Shown piece after piece: positions 31,967 to 40,657 of a stretch of 64,000 nucleotides of DNA. The position numbers were made by a program, and so were the translations under genes. Each line of letters begins with the position of its first letter. Position 1 is the stretch's first letter. A model generated the notes under the pieces. The model was not told the DNA's origin, made no database searches, and saw only the letters and a list, made by a program, of their open reading frames with translations. This DNA is from Paenibacillus silvisoli (GTDB lineage: Bacteria; Bacillota; Bacilli; Paenibacillales; Paenibacillaceae), in NCBI RefSeq assembly GCF_030866765.1, contig NZ_CP133017.1, positions 2,834,001 to 2,898,000 of the forward strand, read 5' to 3'.

Positions 31967-33337
31967 ATGAGCTACGCGGAGTCCGTTCAACGGGCGATCG
32001 ATTATATCGAAACGCGCTTGGAAGAAGAGCTTGAACTGACGAGCATCGCCGAGGAAGCTTACATATCCGTGGCGCAGCTGTACCGGGTGTTTTACGCGTT
32101 GACCGGACATCCCGTCAAGGATTATATCCGCAAACGGCGAATGAGCGTGGCGGCCAGCCACTTGCGCCATTCGAACTGCTCGGTCGAATCGCTGGCTTAC
32201 AGATGCGGGTTCGAGTCGTATCATTCGTTTGCGAAGGTGTTTAAAAAAATCGTCGGCTTGACGCCGAGCGCCTATCGGCGCGCCGAGCTGTATTATAGCT
32301 TCGAGCCGATCCGATTGGCCGAAAAGGTCGCGTACAAGGAGGATCAAGAGCAGGCCGAGCGGTATCCCGATGTGAAGGTGATTCGGTTCACGCCGGATAG
32401 CGAAGTATACGGCTATTTGCACCGCTCTGATCGTAAAGAAGGGATCGAGCTTGAAGCGTTTCGGACCGTGCAAGGAATGCTCGCTTCGAAATCGGGCCGA
32501 GCCGCGAAGCCGAGACTTTTCGGATGCGACGTCGATCTTCCCGATCTGGATGACGGTACGCCGCAGTTCGGCTATCGGATCCTGCTCATCGATGCCGATA
32601 AGGAAGCCGTCGAAGAGCTGCCGCTGTTCCCTTTCCCGCTGCAGGGCGGTCTGTACGCTGTGAGGAGAGTCGCCGCCGAGCCGCCGGAAACGGTACAAGA
32701 AGGCTGGAACCGGCTGGTTGCCGAGTGGCTGCCCAAGAGTACGTTCGATTATGGCGAACACCCTTGTATCGAGGAGTTCATCTCCTACGGAGGCAAAGTA
32801 ACCCGGATGCATCTGTATTTGCCGCTTCAGCGAAAGACGCAAATCGAGCCGATCGAAATCGTGGAACGGGCTGCCGTCAAGGCGGCATTCACCGGGAGTT
32901 ACGGCGTACATGCGCAGAAGACGGCCGAGCGGCTGTTTATTCACGCTTATCAATCGGAATCGGATTCGCCAACCGGCAGTCCGCATGGGAAGTCGGGAGC
33001 TTATTATATGTCCTACCTGTATGGCGGGAGTCCCGATGACGACTATTGGTGGGAAAACGGCATCTTGCTGCCCGATGATGCGAGTGCTTCAAGTATAGAA
33101 GGCGGCGCGCTGCAGCTAAAGGCGTTTGCCGGAGGGCTGTATGCTTGCTGCGAGACGAAAACCTATGGTCTGCTGACCGGCGTGCTGGAGAGCATGCATA
33201 GATGGATCGTCGCCAGCGGGCAATATCGATTGGATGAAGAGAGGCAATGGTTCGCGGAATATGCGACCGAAGAAGGGCAGGATCCGGAGCATGCTATCGT
33301 AACCGTTAATATTCCGATTCGGAAAGTGAAGGACTAA
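31967..33337 (+). CDS. AraC regulator with GyrI-like effector domains
   Basis: 456 aa. The N-terminal 105 residues form an AraC DNA-binding domain (ELTSIAEEAYISVAQLYRVF, then CSVESLAYRCGFESYHSFAK and FKKIVGLTPSAYRR), as in Rob/MarA-type proteins. The rest contains a GyrI/SOUL-like domain near 130-300 and a second, similar region near 305-455, which is longer than the usual single GyrI effector domain. These domains bind hydrophobic small molecules in relatives such as BmrR. A TATAAT at 31929-31934 lies upstream. No obvious target gene follows; it may regulate at distance. Confidence 0.82.
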   Translation: MSYAESVQRAIDYIETRLEEELELTSIAEEAYISVAQLYRVFYALTGHPVKDYIRKRRMSVAASHLRHSNCSVESLAYRCGFESYHSFAKVFKKIVGLTPSAYRRAELYYSFEPIRLAEKVAYKEDQEQAERYPDVKVIRFTPDSEVYGYLHRSDRKEGIELEAFRTVQGMLASKSGRAAKPRLFGCDVDLPDLDDGTPQFGYRILLIDADKEAVEELPLFPFPLQGGLYAVRRVAAEPPETVQEGWNRLVAEWLPKSTFDYGEHPCIEEFISYGGKVTRMHLYLPLQRKTQIEPIEIVERAAVKAAFTGSYGVHAQKTAERLFIHAYQSESDSPTGSPHGKSGAYYMSYLYGGSPDDDYWWENGILLPDDASASSIEGGALQLKAFAGGLYACCETKTYGLLTGVLESMHRWIVASGQYRLDEERQWFAEYATEEGQDPEHAIVTVNIPIRKVKD

Positions 33338-33383
33338 CGGTTGCCGGACAGCCCAATGAACGGTAAACATGCGGCAAACAAGA

Positions 33384-33407
33384 GGCACTCCGTGCATACG
33401 GAGTGCC
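33384..33407. terminator. Bidirectional terminator
   Basis: Arms GGCACTCCGT and ACGGAGTGCC with a GCAT loop, between the AraC-GyrI gene and the convergent MmcQ/YjbR-like gene; T-rich on the plus side (TTTCTTT). Confidence 0.88.
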
Positions 33408-33430
33408 TTTCTTTGCGTGATAAAGAAGTG

Positions 33431-33796
33431 TTATTCCGCTTCCATGAGCTGTTTGACAAGCCGTTTCGGAGCGGCGTGCAAATACGCTTCCTTCAACAGC
33501 ATGGCCATTTGCTCCCAATCCTCTGGCGCTTTGACGCCAACCCAGCCGCGATGACCGATATAAGCAGGCTTGTAAAATTGCTCCTGCTGCAGCAAGATTT
33601 CCTGCGTTTCCAAATCCGACTTGAACGTCATGCCGTAATCGCTCATAATCAGAAACGATTTGTCCTTCACTTTAAAGGTCGTATGCCCGTGTCCGTCAAT
33701 TAGCTCGTTCGTTTCGGGCAGCTTGCTGCAGATGCTGCGAACCTTCTTTAACATCTCGATGCCTTCCGGCGTTTGCATGCCCATGGGATGCGTCAC
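33431..33796 (-). CDS. MmcQ/YjbR family protein
   Basis: 121 aa of the MmcQ/YjbR fold, also called CyaY-like. Signatures are ETNELIDGHGHTTFKVKDKSFLIM and the later VGVKAPEDWEQMAMLLKEAY. Family members are small monomeric proteins, suggested but not proven to bind DNA; function is unknown. The GTG at 33796 is chosen because AAGGAGG lies eight bases upstream; an ATG further in (MQTPEG) is less likely. The gene is monocistronic. Confidence 0.82.
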   Translation of the reverse strand: MTHPMGMQTPEGIEMLKKVRSICSKLPETNELIDGHGHTTFKVKDKSFLIMSDYGMTFKSDLETQEILLQQEQFYKPAYIGHRGWVGVKAPEDWEQMAMLLKEAYLHAAPKRLVKQLMEAE

Positions 33797-33935
33797 TCGG
33801 TTGTCCTCCTTGCGTATTCGACCGTATTCTACATCCATTGTTTCGCGGTCGGGGCTGGTATATCCTCTACGGCATGCAACTTTTTGGCAGACGCGGCTGT
33901 CTGTTTATAGTAAACGGCATGGAGAGGGTGGTAGA

Positions 33936-34025
33936 ATGAAAGGCGTCATGATCGCCGTCTATGTCGGCTGCGCGCTTATGCTGGCGGTTCTGATTTGGTT
34001 ATGGATTGTCATTCAGTCCATATAA
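33936..34025 (+). CDS. 29-residue single-pass membrane peptide
   Basis: A short reading frame, MKGVMIAVYVGCALMLAVLI followed by WLWIVIQSI and TAA, is preceded by GAGAGGGTGG. It encodes one hydrophobic helix and almost nothing else. It lies 35 bp upstream of the phosphodiester-glycosidase-like gene on the same strand, which suggests an accessory peptide of that unit. I do not recognise the family. Confidence 0.5.
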   Translation: MKGVMIAVYVGCALMLAVLIWLWIVIQSI

Positions 34026-34060
34026 TCGGTACGGAAAAGACGAAAAGGCGGTACATAGGG

Positions 34061-34860
34061 ATGATCCCAAAACATAGTCTAGTTCGAAGCACGCTCATCA
34101 TGGTCAGTCTAGCCCTTATATTCGGCGGACTGCTGATCTTTATCGTGAAGGCGCTTCAAGCGAATGAAACGCCGAGAGTCGTGCGGTATCCGGCGCATGA
34201 CTATCAATACAGCGAAGTGACAGCTTCGGGCGGCTTCGCGCTGCATGTGATCAAGAGCGATCCATCGAATCTCACGCTCCAGACGGTACGGCAAAATATT
34301 ACGCTATCCGACTACTAGGCATCAACGGCGGCTTCTTCTATGAAGAAGGGCTGCTGAGCATGGCGATCGTGAACGGCAATCCGGTGGCTGGCGCGAACGG
34401 CGAATATGGCTCCGGCTTTGAAAATACGAAATACGCGCGCGGTACGCTCGTTTGGGACGGCGCGGCGAATAAGCTAAGCGTGCAGACCATATCCGGCGCT
34501 TCGGAGCTGCAGGTAACGGACCGGTCGAAGTTTTGGGCGCAGGGCGGCATCAGCATGCTGCTCGGGCGGGACGACGAATGGCTAGCCGAAGCGGAAAGGC
34601 AGCATGCCCCCTACATGGATGACGAGCGGCTGCGGTCCGCTGCCGTCTATGACAAGGACGGCAGCATCTACTTAGTCGTCAGCAGCTCGAAAGGAACGCT
34701 CGCGGATTTTCGCGCGGCGATTATCGAGTGCGTCGGTAATGGCCGCTTGGCTGATGGCATATTTTTAGATGGCGACGGTTCTTCGCAGCTGCAGCTTGCG
34801 GAGGCGGTTCTGCCCGGAGACCGCAGACCTGTCGTGCAGATGATTCGAATCGTGCGCTAG
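34061..34860 (+). pseudogene. Phosphodiester glycosidase (NAGPA-like), frameshifted
   Basis: The first frame (34061-34318, 85 aa) has a membrane anchor (STLIMVSLALIFGGLLIFIV) and the opening of an NAGPA-like domain, then stops at TAG after LSDY. The second frame (34318-34860) continues immediately with GINGGFFYEEG and ends with LDGDGSSQLQLAEAVLPGD, both hallmarks of phosphodiester glycosidase (NAGPA) domains. Joining the frames needs one extra base near 34316, which restores an uninterrupted DYYGINGGFFY. Full length would be about 266 aa, anchored outside the cytoplasm. A true loss-of-function mutation or a one-base assembly error are equally possible; there is no homopolymer at the site. Confidence 0.78.
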
Positions 34861-34882
34861 CCGAAATCCGGCCGATAGCTAC

Positions 34883-34911
34883 TTACATATCCGCGTATTC
34901 TGTGGTAATCT
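34883..34911 (+). promoter_or_regulatory. Candidate sigma-A promoter of the chorismate mutase gene
   Basis: TTACAT (34883-34888) and TAATCT (34906-34911) are 17 bp apart; both match the consensus only partly. Confidence 0.4.
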
Positions 34912-35002
34912 AGTAGGAATCACGCTTTATTACAAAGAAGCGTCAAAGCACAAAAACTACGAAACGGCGGAATAGGAAACTCGGCATAGGAGGCGAATGA
35001 CG

Positions 35003-35290
35003 ATGAAACTGGATCATCTCAGACAACAGATCGATGAAATCGACCAAGAACTGATTTCGCTGCTGGCGAAACGGTTCCAAATTACGGAAGAGGTAGGCCA
35101 ATATAAAGCGACGCAAAGCTTGCCCGCTCAGGATCCGGGCCGGGAAGCCAGGCAGTTCAAGAAAATCGAAGAGCTTGCCGTGGCAGCCGGGCTTCAACCC
35201 GATCATGCGGCAGCCATTTTCAGATGCATTATGGATCAGGTAATTTCCCGCCATGAAGAATTGAGAAGATCCGCTCGCGTTCCCGGCTGA
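35003..35290 (+). CDS. Monofunctional AroQ-type chorismate mutase
   Basis: 95 aa, all-helical AroQ fold. LRQQIDEIDQELISLLAKRF carries the N-terminal active-site Arg and the R of the second helix; VGQYKATQ gives the catalytic Lys; DPGREARQ and then the final helix complete the family pattern. The enzyme converts chorismate to prephenate for Phe/Tyr synthesis in the cytoplasm. The second ATG (35003) is chosen because AGGAGGCG is too close to the ATG at 34997. A terminator separates it from gabT, so it is probably not part of the sigma-54 block. Confidence 0.85.
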   Translation: MKLDHLRQQIDEIDQELISLLAKRFQITEEVGQYKATQSLPAQDPGREARQFKKIEELAVAAGLQPDHAAAIFRCIMDQVISRHEELRRSARVPG

Positions 35291-35323
35291 CCGGAACCGT
35301 AGGGCGGATTACGAGACGAAAGG

Positions 35324-35352
35324 CGCAGCCCGGATGGGGGCTGCGTCTTTTT
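35324..35352 (+). terminator. Rho-independent terminator
   Basis: Arms CGCAGCCC (35324-35331) and GGGCTGCG (35338-35345) followed by TCTTTTT. It insulates the chorismate mutase gene from the sigma-54 promoter 10 bp downstream. Confidence 0.88.
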
Positions 35353-35361
35353 CGGTTCAGT

Positions 35362-35377
35362 TGGCATCAGTTTTGCA
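35362..35377 (+). promoter_or_regulatory. Sigma-54 -24/-12 promoter of gabT
   Basis: TGGCAT, five bases, then TTGCA matches the sigma-54 consensus TGGCAC-N5-TTGCA with one mismatch and exact spacing; TT precedes the -24 box as usual. It lies 66 bp upstream of the gabT start. Confidence 0.8.
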
Positions 35378-35442
35378 GCGATTGCATGGCGAAGAGGCGG
35401 AGGCCTAACCAGCTCGCGCGTTAGCGCGGAAGGAGAGCGGGA

Positions 35443-36807
35443 ATGGATAAAGAGAGGAAGTACGTGTCGGTAGCGGGCGAGTTTCCGGGTCCGAAGACGA
35501 GAGCGCTGCTGGAGAGAAGAAAGCAGCTCGTGCCGCTTGGCATCGGCAATACGACGCCGGTGTTCGTGGAATGGGCGCGAGGCGCTCAGGTGGTGGACGT
35601 CGACGGGAATCTGTTTCTTGATTTTGCAGGCGCAATCGGAACGCTGAATGTCGGTCATTCCCCGCCGGAAGTGGTGCAAGCGCTGCAATCGCAAGCCGCG
35701 CGGTATATCCATACCAGCTTTCATGTCGCGATGTATGAGCCGTATATTCAACTGGCGGAGAAGCTGGCGGCACTAACGCCGGGTAGTCATCCGAAGAAAA
35801 CGATACTGTTAAACAGCGGCGCCGAGGCGGTAGAGAACGCCGTCAAGATCGCGCGTAAATATACCGGGAAGCCGGGCATCGTGTCGTTCTCGCGAGGCTT
35901 TCACGGCCGAACGCTTCTTGGCATGACGCTCACGAGCAAGGTGAAGCCGTACAAGTTCAAGATGGGGCCGTTCGCACCGGCCGTCTATAAAGCGGCGTAC
36001 CCATATCCGCTGCATCGGCCGAAGGAACTGACGGAGGAGCAGTATGCGGCATTTTGCGTAAAGCAGTTCGAGGAGTTTCTTCTTACGGAAGCGGCGCCGG
36101 AGGAATTGGCTGCCATGATCATGGAGCCGGTTCAAGGGGAAGGCGGATTTATCGTACCGCCGGTCTCGTTCGTTCAGGGCGTGTATGAGATTTGCAAACG
36201 AAAGGGGATTCTATTTATTTGCGACGAGATCCAGACGGGCTTCGGACGGACCGGCACGATGTTTGCCGCAAGCTATTTCGGTATCGAGCCGGATTTGATC
36301 ACGATGTCCAAGTCGCTTGCGGCAGGCGTGCCGATCAGCGCCGTTACCGGAAGGGCGGACATTATGGATGCGCCATCGCCAGGGGAAATCGGCGGTACGT
36401 ACGGAGGAAGTCCGCTTGGCTGCGTCGCGGCGCTCGCCGTAATCGAGAAGATCGAGCGAGAGCAGCTTTGCGATCGGGCGCGCGAGATCGGGGCTCGCAT
36501 TATGAGCTGCTTCGCGGCATTGAAGAAACGGTATCCGGTCATCGCGGAAGTAAGAGGCTTAGGCGCGATGTGCGCGGTCGAATTTAACGATCCGACTACC
36601 GGCAAGCCGATGAAGGAGCTCGTCGCGCGAATCGTGAAAGCTTCGTGCGAGGCAGGCGTCATCTTGCTTAGCGCAGGCATTCACGGCAATGTAATTCGGT
36701 TTTTAATGCCGTTAATTATAACGGATGATCAGCTTGACGAGGGGCTGGATATTTTATCCGGCATTATTGAAAACTTAGTGACAGAGGACGAATCTTCGAT
36801 GGGTTAG
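35443..36807 (+). CDS. gabT: 4-Aminobutyrate aminotransferase
   Basis: 454 aa class III PLP aminotransferase. The PLP site reads ILFICDEIQTGFGRTGTMFA and TMSKSLAAGVPISAVTGR, with the Schiff-base Lys in SKSLAAG; LLNSGAEAVENAVKIAR binds the PLP phosphate. The overall pattern matches GabT, which transaminates GABA with 2-oxoglutarate to give succinate semialdehyde. The next gene, 16 bp away, is an aldehyde dehydrogenase able to complete the GABA shunt. A sigma-54 promoter lies upstream. As I recall, gab operons of the Bacillus cereus group are also sigma-54 dependent; here no gabR-like activator adjoins, so the activator at 47815-49266 may serve. Confidence 0.88.
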   Translation: MDKERKYVSVAGEFPGPKTRALLERRKQLVPLGIGNTTPVFVEWARGAQVVDVDGNLFLDFAGAIGTLNVGHSPPEVVQALQSQAARYIHTSFHVAMYEPYIQLAEKLAALTPGSHPKKTILLNSGAEAVENAVKIARKYTGKPGIVSFSRGFHGRTLLGMTLTSKVKPYKFKMGPFAPAVYKAAYPYPLHRPKELTEEQYAAFCVKQFEEFLLTEAAPEELAAMIMEPVQGEGGFIVPPVSFVQGVYEICKRKGILFICDEIQTGFGRTGTMFAASYFGIEPDLITMSKSLAAGVPISAVTGRADIMDAPSPGEIGGTYGGSPLGCVAALAVIEKIEREQLCDRAREIGARIMSCFAALKKRYPVIAEVRGLGAMCAVEFNDPTTGKPMKELVARIVKASCEAGVILLSAGIHGNVIRFLMPLIITDDQLDEGLDILSGIIENLVTEDESSMG

Positions 36808-36823
36808 GGGGATATAGGCAAAC

Positions 36824-38248
36824 ATGAGAAAAAAACTTTTTATTGGCGGACAATGGCTGGAAGCCGCGTCGTACACGGAGTTGAAGTCACCTTACTCAGG
36901 TGAGGTCCTTGCCGAAATTCCCGCAGCGGGCCCGCAAGAGACGGAGCAAGCAATTGAAGCCGCCTATCAAGCAAGAGGCGCAATGGCGAAGCTGCCGGCT
37001 CATCGGCGCGCCGCGATATTGGAGCAGCTTGCAAGGCTGTTTGCGGAACGGGCGGAGGAAGCCGCACGCATCATCGCGCTGGAAGCCGCCAAGCCGATCA
37101 AGACGGCAAGAGCCGAGGTTGATCGCACGATTCAGACGTACAAATTCGCGGCGGAAGAAGCGAAGCGGCTCAGCGGGGAAATGATTCCGCTCGACGCGGC
37201 GCCAGGCGGCGAAGGGCGTATCGCCTATACGATGAGAGAGCCGATCGGCGTTATCGGCGCGATCACGCCGTTTAATTTTCCGATGAATCTGGTCGCCCAC
37301 AAGGTCGGTCCGGCGATTGCCGCCGGCAATACGATCGTGCTGAAACCGGCGTCGCAGACACCGCTATCGGCATTCTTCCTGGCTGAACTGCTGGAGGAAG
37401 CGGGACTTCCCGCAGGCGCGCTCAATGTGATTACCGGCTCCGGCTCCGTCATCGGCGATCGGATCGTCAAGGATGATCGGGTGAAAGGAATTTCGTTTAC
37501 CGGCAGCCCGAAGGTCGGCATCGGCATCCGCAACCGGGCAGGCTTGAAGCGCGTTTCGCTCGAGCTCGGCTCGAATTCGGCGCTCATTATCGACAAAGGC
37601 GTCAACCTGTCCAAAATCATCCCGCGCTGCGTCGTCGGCTCCTTCTCCTATCAGGGCCAAGTGTGCATCTCGCTGCAGCGCATTTACGTCCATGCGGAAA
37701 TCTATGACGAATTCGTTGCCGCATTTAAGGCAGCAGCCGCGAAGCTGAAGATCGGCGATCCGCTCGATGAGGATACGGATCTGTCCGCGATGATTACGCC
37801 GGGCGATGTCGGCCGCTCGCTGGAATGGATCGAGGAGGCAGTCGGTCATGGAGCGACGGTTGCTTGCGGAGGTACATCTGACGACGGACGGGTGTTAAAT
37901 CCGACCGTATTGCTTGGCGTGGATCGTACGGCGCGATTGTCGTGCGAGGAAGCTTTTGCTCCGATCGTATTAATTAACCGCATTAATAATGCGGACGAAG
38001 GCATCGCATGCATCAACGATTCCAAGTATGGCCTGCACGCAGGCATCTACACCGACAGCATTCATACGGCCTTGAATGCCGCGGAACGGCTCCACGTCGG
38101 CGGGGTGATGATCAACGACATTCCGACGTTCCGTGTCGACCATATGCCTTACGGCGGCGTAAAGGAGAGCGGACTTGGACGCGAGGGCGTCAAATACGCG
38201 ATCGAAGAAATGACGGAGCTCAAGACAGTAATGATTAATCGGAATTAG
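36824..38248 (+). CDS. Aldehyde dehydrogenase, probable succinate-semialdehyde dehydrogenase
   Basis: 474 aa ALDH-family enzyme. The oxyanion Asn is in ITPFNFPMNLVAHK, the general-base Glu in SLELGSNSALI and the nucleophile Cys in YQGQVCISLQRIY; NAD-binding residues KPASQTPLSAFF and FTGSPKVGIGI are also present. Its place after gabT argues for oxidation of succinate semialdehyde to succinate, although the sequence also resembles the broader lactaldehyde/SSADH-like ALDH group, so the symbol is withheld. It is the second gene of the gab unit; rpoN follows 53 bp later in the same direction. Confidence 0.82.
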   Translation: MRKKLFIGGQWLEAASYTELKSPYSGEVLAEIPAAGPQETEQAIEAAYQARGAMAKLPAHRRAAILEQLARLFAERAEEAARIIALEAAKPIKTARAEVDRTIQTYKFAAEEAKRLSGEMIPLDAAPGGEGRIAYTMREPIGVIGAITPFNFPMNLVAHKVGPAIAAGNTIVLKPASQTPLSAFFLAELLEEAGLPAGALNVITGSGSVIGDRIVKDDRVKGISFTGSPKVGIGIRNRAGLKRVSLELGSNSALIIDKGVNLSKIIPRCVVGSFSYQGQVCISLQRIYVHAEIYDEFVAAFKAAAAKLKIGDPLDEDTDLSAMITPGDVGRSLEWIEEAVGHGATVACGGTSDDGRVLNPTVLLGVDRTARLSCEEAFAPIVLINRINNADEGIACINDSKYGLHAGIYTDSIHTALNAAERLHVGGVMINDIPTFRVDHMPYGGVKESGLGREGVKYAIEEMTELKTVMINRN

Positions 38249-38301
38249 CCTTGCCCGAATAGACTATAGGAAAACCGCCGAGAAAAGCAGGTGATCCGAC
38301 A

Positions 38302-39627
38302 ATGTCTTCACGTTACGGGTTCGGAATGTTCCAGCAGCAGAAGCCGCATATGCATATGTCGCCGCAGCTGCAGCAGGCGATAAAAATTTTGCAGCTGCCC
38401 ACGCAAGAGCTGCTTGAGCTGCTCCGGGAGGAGCTTGAGCAAAATCCGTTTCTCGATGCGGAAGAAACGGTGTTCGAGCGGTCGAATCGGCTGCATGCCG
38501 CACGCCAATCGGAACCGTTCGATTTTGTCGTCTTGAAGGAGCAGTCGCTGGAGAGCCACTTGAAGGAGCAGGCTCGCTTAGACAGCGGCCTGTCGGAGTC
38601 GTTCAGAAGCGTCGTTTATTTTGTGATCGGGAATTTGGATCCTAACGGCTATTTGGATGTCGGGAGCGGGCAGCTCGCGGAAGTATTGGGGATCGAGAAG
38701 TCCATTGTGGAGCAAGCGCTCCGCTATGTGCAGTCCTTGGAGCCGGCCGGGGTCGGCGCAAAAAATTTGGCAGAGTGTTTGCAGCTCCAGCTTGACCGGA
38801 TCGGGGCGGGAAGCCCATTGTTAACGGCATTAACTACATCGCATTTAGAGGAAATTGCCGATCACCAAATTCCGAAGCTGGCGAAAATGCTTCATGCCGA
38901 TCAGGAGGAGATCGTTGCCGCGGTGCAGTTGATCAAGTCTCTTCATCCCCGCCCTGGTGCGGCTTACGGATCGGACCATGCCGATATCGTCATTCCGGAC
39001 GTGCTCGTCCGAATGGCCGGCGACCAGTTCGTCGTATCGGTCCGCGAACCGTCTGCGCCTCGATTGACATTGAATGCCCATTACGAAGGGATGACAAAGC
39101 AGTTTGGGAGGGCGGATGAATCGGGCCGATTTCTGGCCGCGAAGCGCAGCGAGGCCGCTTTTCTGATCAAATGCTTGGACCAAAGGAGACTGACGCTGCT
39201 TCGGGTGACAAGGGCGATCGTGGAGGAGCAGGAGGCTTTCTTTCGCGGCGGCTTGTCGTATTTGAAGCCGATGGTGCTGAGGCACATCGCGGATAAGATC
39301 GGGCTGCACGAATCGACCGTCAGCCGGGCGACCGCCGGAAAATACGCGCAGACGCCGTGGGGGACGTTCGCGCTTAGTTATTTCTTTCCTTCCGGCTTCG
39401 TGGGCAGCGGGAATGATTCGTCATCCGCGGAAAGCGTGAAGGTGAGAATTCGGGAGCTGATCAAGCAAGAGCCGGGCGATGCGCCATACTCGGATCAGCA
39501 GCTCGCCGGGCTGCTGGAAGAGGCCGGCGTGCCGATCTCCCGCAGAACGGTCGCCAAGTACCGGGAGGAGCTGGGCATCGCCACCTCGTTTAAGCGCAAA
39601 CGCGCGAAGGAGCAGGGTGCTGATTAG
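38302..39627 (+). CDS. rpoN: RNA polymerase sigma-54 factor
   Basis: 441 aa. Region I is the Gln/Leu-rich stretch PQLQQAIKILQLPTQELLEL, the core-binding domain lies in the middle (FVIGNLDPNGYL near 100-110), a helix-turn-helix is seen at LHESTVSRATAGKYAQTPWG, and the C-terminal RpoN box is RRTVAKYREEL (about 414-424). RpoN (SigL in Bacillus subtilis) directs polymerase to -24/-12 promoters but needs an ATP-driven activator. The gene shares its direction with gabT and the aldehyde dehydrogenase. Four matching promoters and one activator gene lie within 14 kb, which is unusual. Confidence 0.92.
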   Translation: MSSRYGFGMFQQQKPHMHMSPQLQQAIKILQLPTQELLELLREELEQNPFLDAEETVFERSNRLHAARQSEPFDFVVLKEQSLESHLKEQARLDSGLSESFRSVVYFVIGNLDPNGYLDVGSGQLAEVLGIEKSIVEQALRYVQSLEPAGVGAKNLAECLQLQLDRIGAGSPLLTALTTSHLEEIADHQIPKLAKMLHADQEEIVAAVQLIKSLHPRPGAAYGSDHADIVIPDVLVRMAGDQFVVSVREPSAPRLTLNAHYEGMTKQFGRADESGRFLAAKRSEAAFLIKCLDQRRLTLLRVTRAIVEEQEAFFRGGLSYLKPMVLRHIADKIGLHESTVSRATAGKYAQTPWGTFALSYFFPSGFVGSGNDSSSAESVKVRIRELIKQEPGDAPYSDQQLAGLLEEAGVPISRRTVAKYREELGIATSFKRKRAKEQGAD

Positions 39628-39636
39628 CTGTCCGTG

Positions 39637-40509
39637 CTACTTGTCTTGCAGCGTCTTGCACCAGAGATTCATATCCTCGAATTTATCGAATATATCGCAA
39701 TTTTTCGTCAGCCGTCCTTGATACGCGTAGCCGAGCTGCGCCAGTACCGCATTCATGCCGAAAGAGAGCGCTCTCGATAGCGAGTAGGCTGTGCGGATGT
39801 TCCGGCTAAGCAGTTCCTCTTCCAGCGCTTGGAGCAGCTGCCTCATTAACCCAAAGCCTCTATAGGCGGGCAGCGTGACGCAGTCGGTCATTTCCGCATT
39901 GCGGTAGACGCCGTTGATTTCGGCCGAAGCCGCGCTGACCAGCTTGTTCTCGTGCTCGACCACGTAGAATGCCGTGCCTTCCTCCATCGCGTGCGCGACG
40001 TAGGCGGGGTCATTCATCGGAATCGGATACGTTTGAAAAATAAGCCCGTATAAAGCGGCCAATTCCTCCGCATCGGACGGCGTGCCGCAGCGAAGCGTGA
40101 AGCCGTCCGGCAGCGGCTCCCGTTCCATTTTAGGCTCCAGCTCCAACACTTGCTCCAGTATCCGGTCCTCTTCGATCCAGTGGTCGCTCGTGCGCCGCTC
40201 GAGATCGGTATATTTTGCCATGCAGTAGCCATCGCGCCCGTCAAAATACCCTGTATAAACCCCTTCCAGCATATATCCCCGAGCGGCGAACGTACGCCAA
40301 TCCTCTTCGCGGGCCTTTACGAATAGCTTCGTAAACGGATCGTTTTCCAGCAGCTTTGCCAAACGCAGGCAAATTGCATGGACATTTCCCAGGTAATCGT
40401 CGACGCGAAGCCTTTTATTGAAAGGATCCTTGCACAGCTGCAAGGTGAATTCGTTTTCTTGAATGGTCTCCATCGTGTAGTACTGCTCATCATGCGCATC
40501 GTTCGTCAT
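39637..40509 (-). CDS. ablB: Beta-lysine N6-acetyltransferase
   Basis: 290 aa. The C-terminal GNAT domain has the acetyl-CoA region CVTLPAYRGFGLMRQLLQAL and AYSLSRALSFGMNAVLAQLGY; the N-terminal part (RVDDYLGNVHAICLRLAKLL) is typical of AblB/YodP. The enzyme acetylates beta-lysine to N6-acetyl-beta-lysine, in Archaea as an osmolyte and in Bacillus as part of the yod lysine pathway. GGAGG lies seven bases before the ATG, and a sigma-54 promoter lies about 45 bp upstream. It is divergent from the yodT-led unit, and its end abuts rpoN by 9 bp. Confidence 0.87.
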   Translation of the reverse strand: MTNDAHDEQYYTMETIQENEFTLQLCKDPFNKRLRVDDYLGNVHAICLRLAKLLENDPFTKLFVKAREEDWRTFAARGYMLEGVYTGYFDGRDGYCMAKYTDLERRTSDHWIEEDRILEQVLELEPKMEREPLPDGFTLRCGTPSDAEELAALYGLIFQTYPIPMNDPAYVAHAMEEGTAFYVVEHENKLVSAASAEINGVYRNAEMTDCVTLPAYRGFGLMRQLLQALEEELLSRNIRTAYSLSRALSFGMNAVLAQLGYAYQGRLTKNCDIFDKFEDMNLWCKTLQDK

Positions 40510-40553
40510 GCCGAAGCCTCCAGTCCCGTTTCCGCTATTCTACACCGGGTGGA

Positions 40554-40569
40554 TGCAAAATCAATGCCA
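40554..40569 (-). promoter_or_regulatory. Sigma-54 promoter of ablB
   Basis: On the minus strand TGGCAT, five bases, TTGCA. It faces away from the promoter at 40602-40617; the two -24 boxes are 32 bp apart, which leaves little room for a separate upstream activator site. Confidence 0.78.
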
Positions 40570-40601
40570 GATGCGCGGTAAGCCCGGTTTTGTCACCGAA
40601 T

Positions 40602-40617
40602 TGGCACCGAATTTGCA
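40602..40617 (+). promoter_or_regulatory. Sigma-54 promoter of the yodT-led operon
   Basis: TGGCAC, five bases, TTGCA: a perfect consensus with TT before the -24 box, 41 bp upstream of the aminotransferase start. Confidence 0.88.
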
Positions 40618-40657
40618 GGAAGTTAGGCAAAAGAATCGGCGGATCGGAGGTATAACC

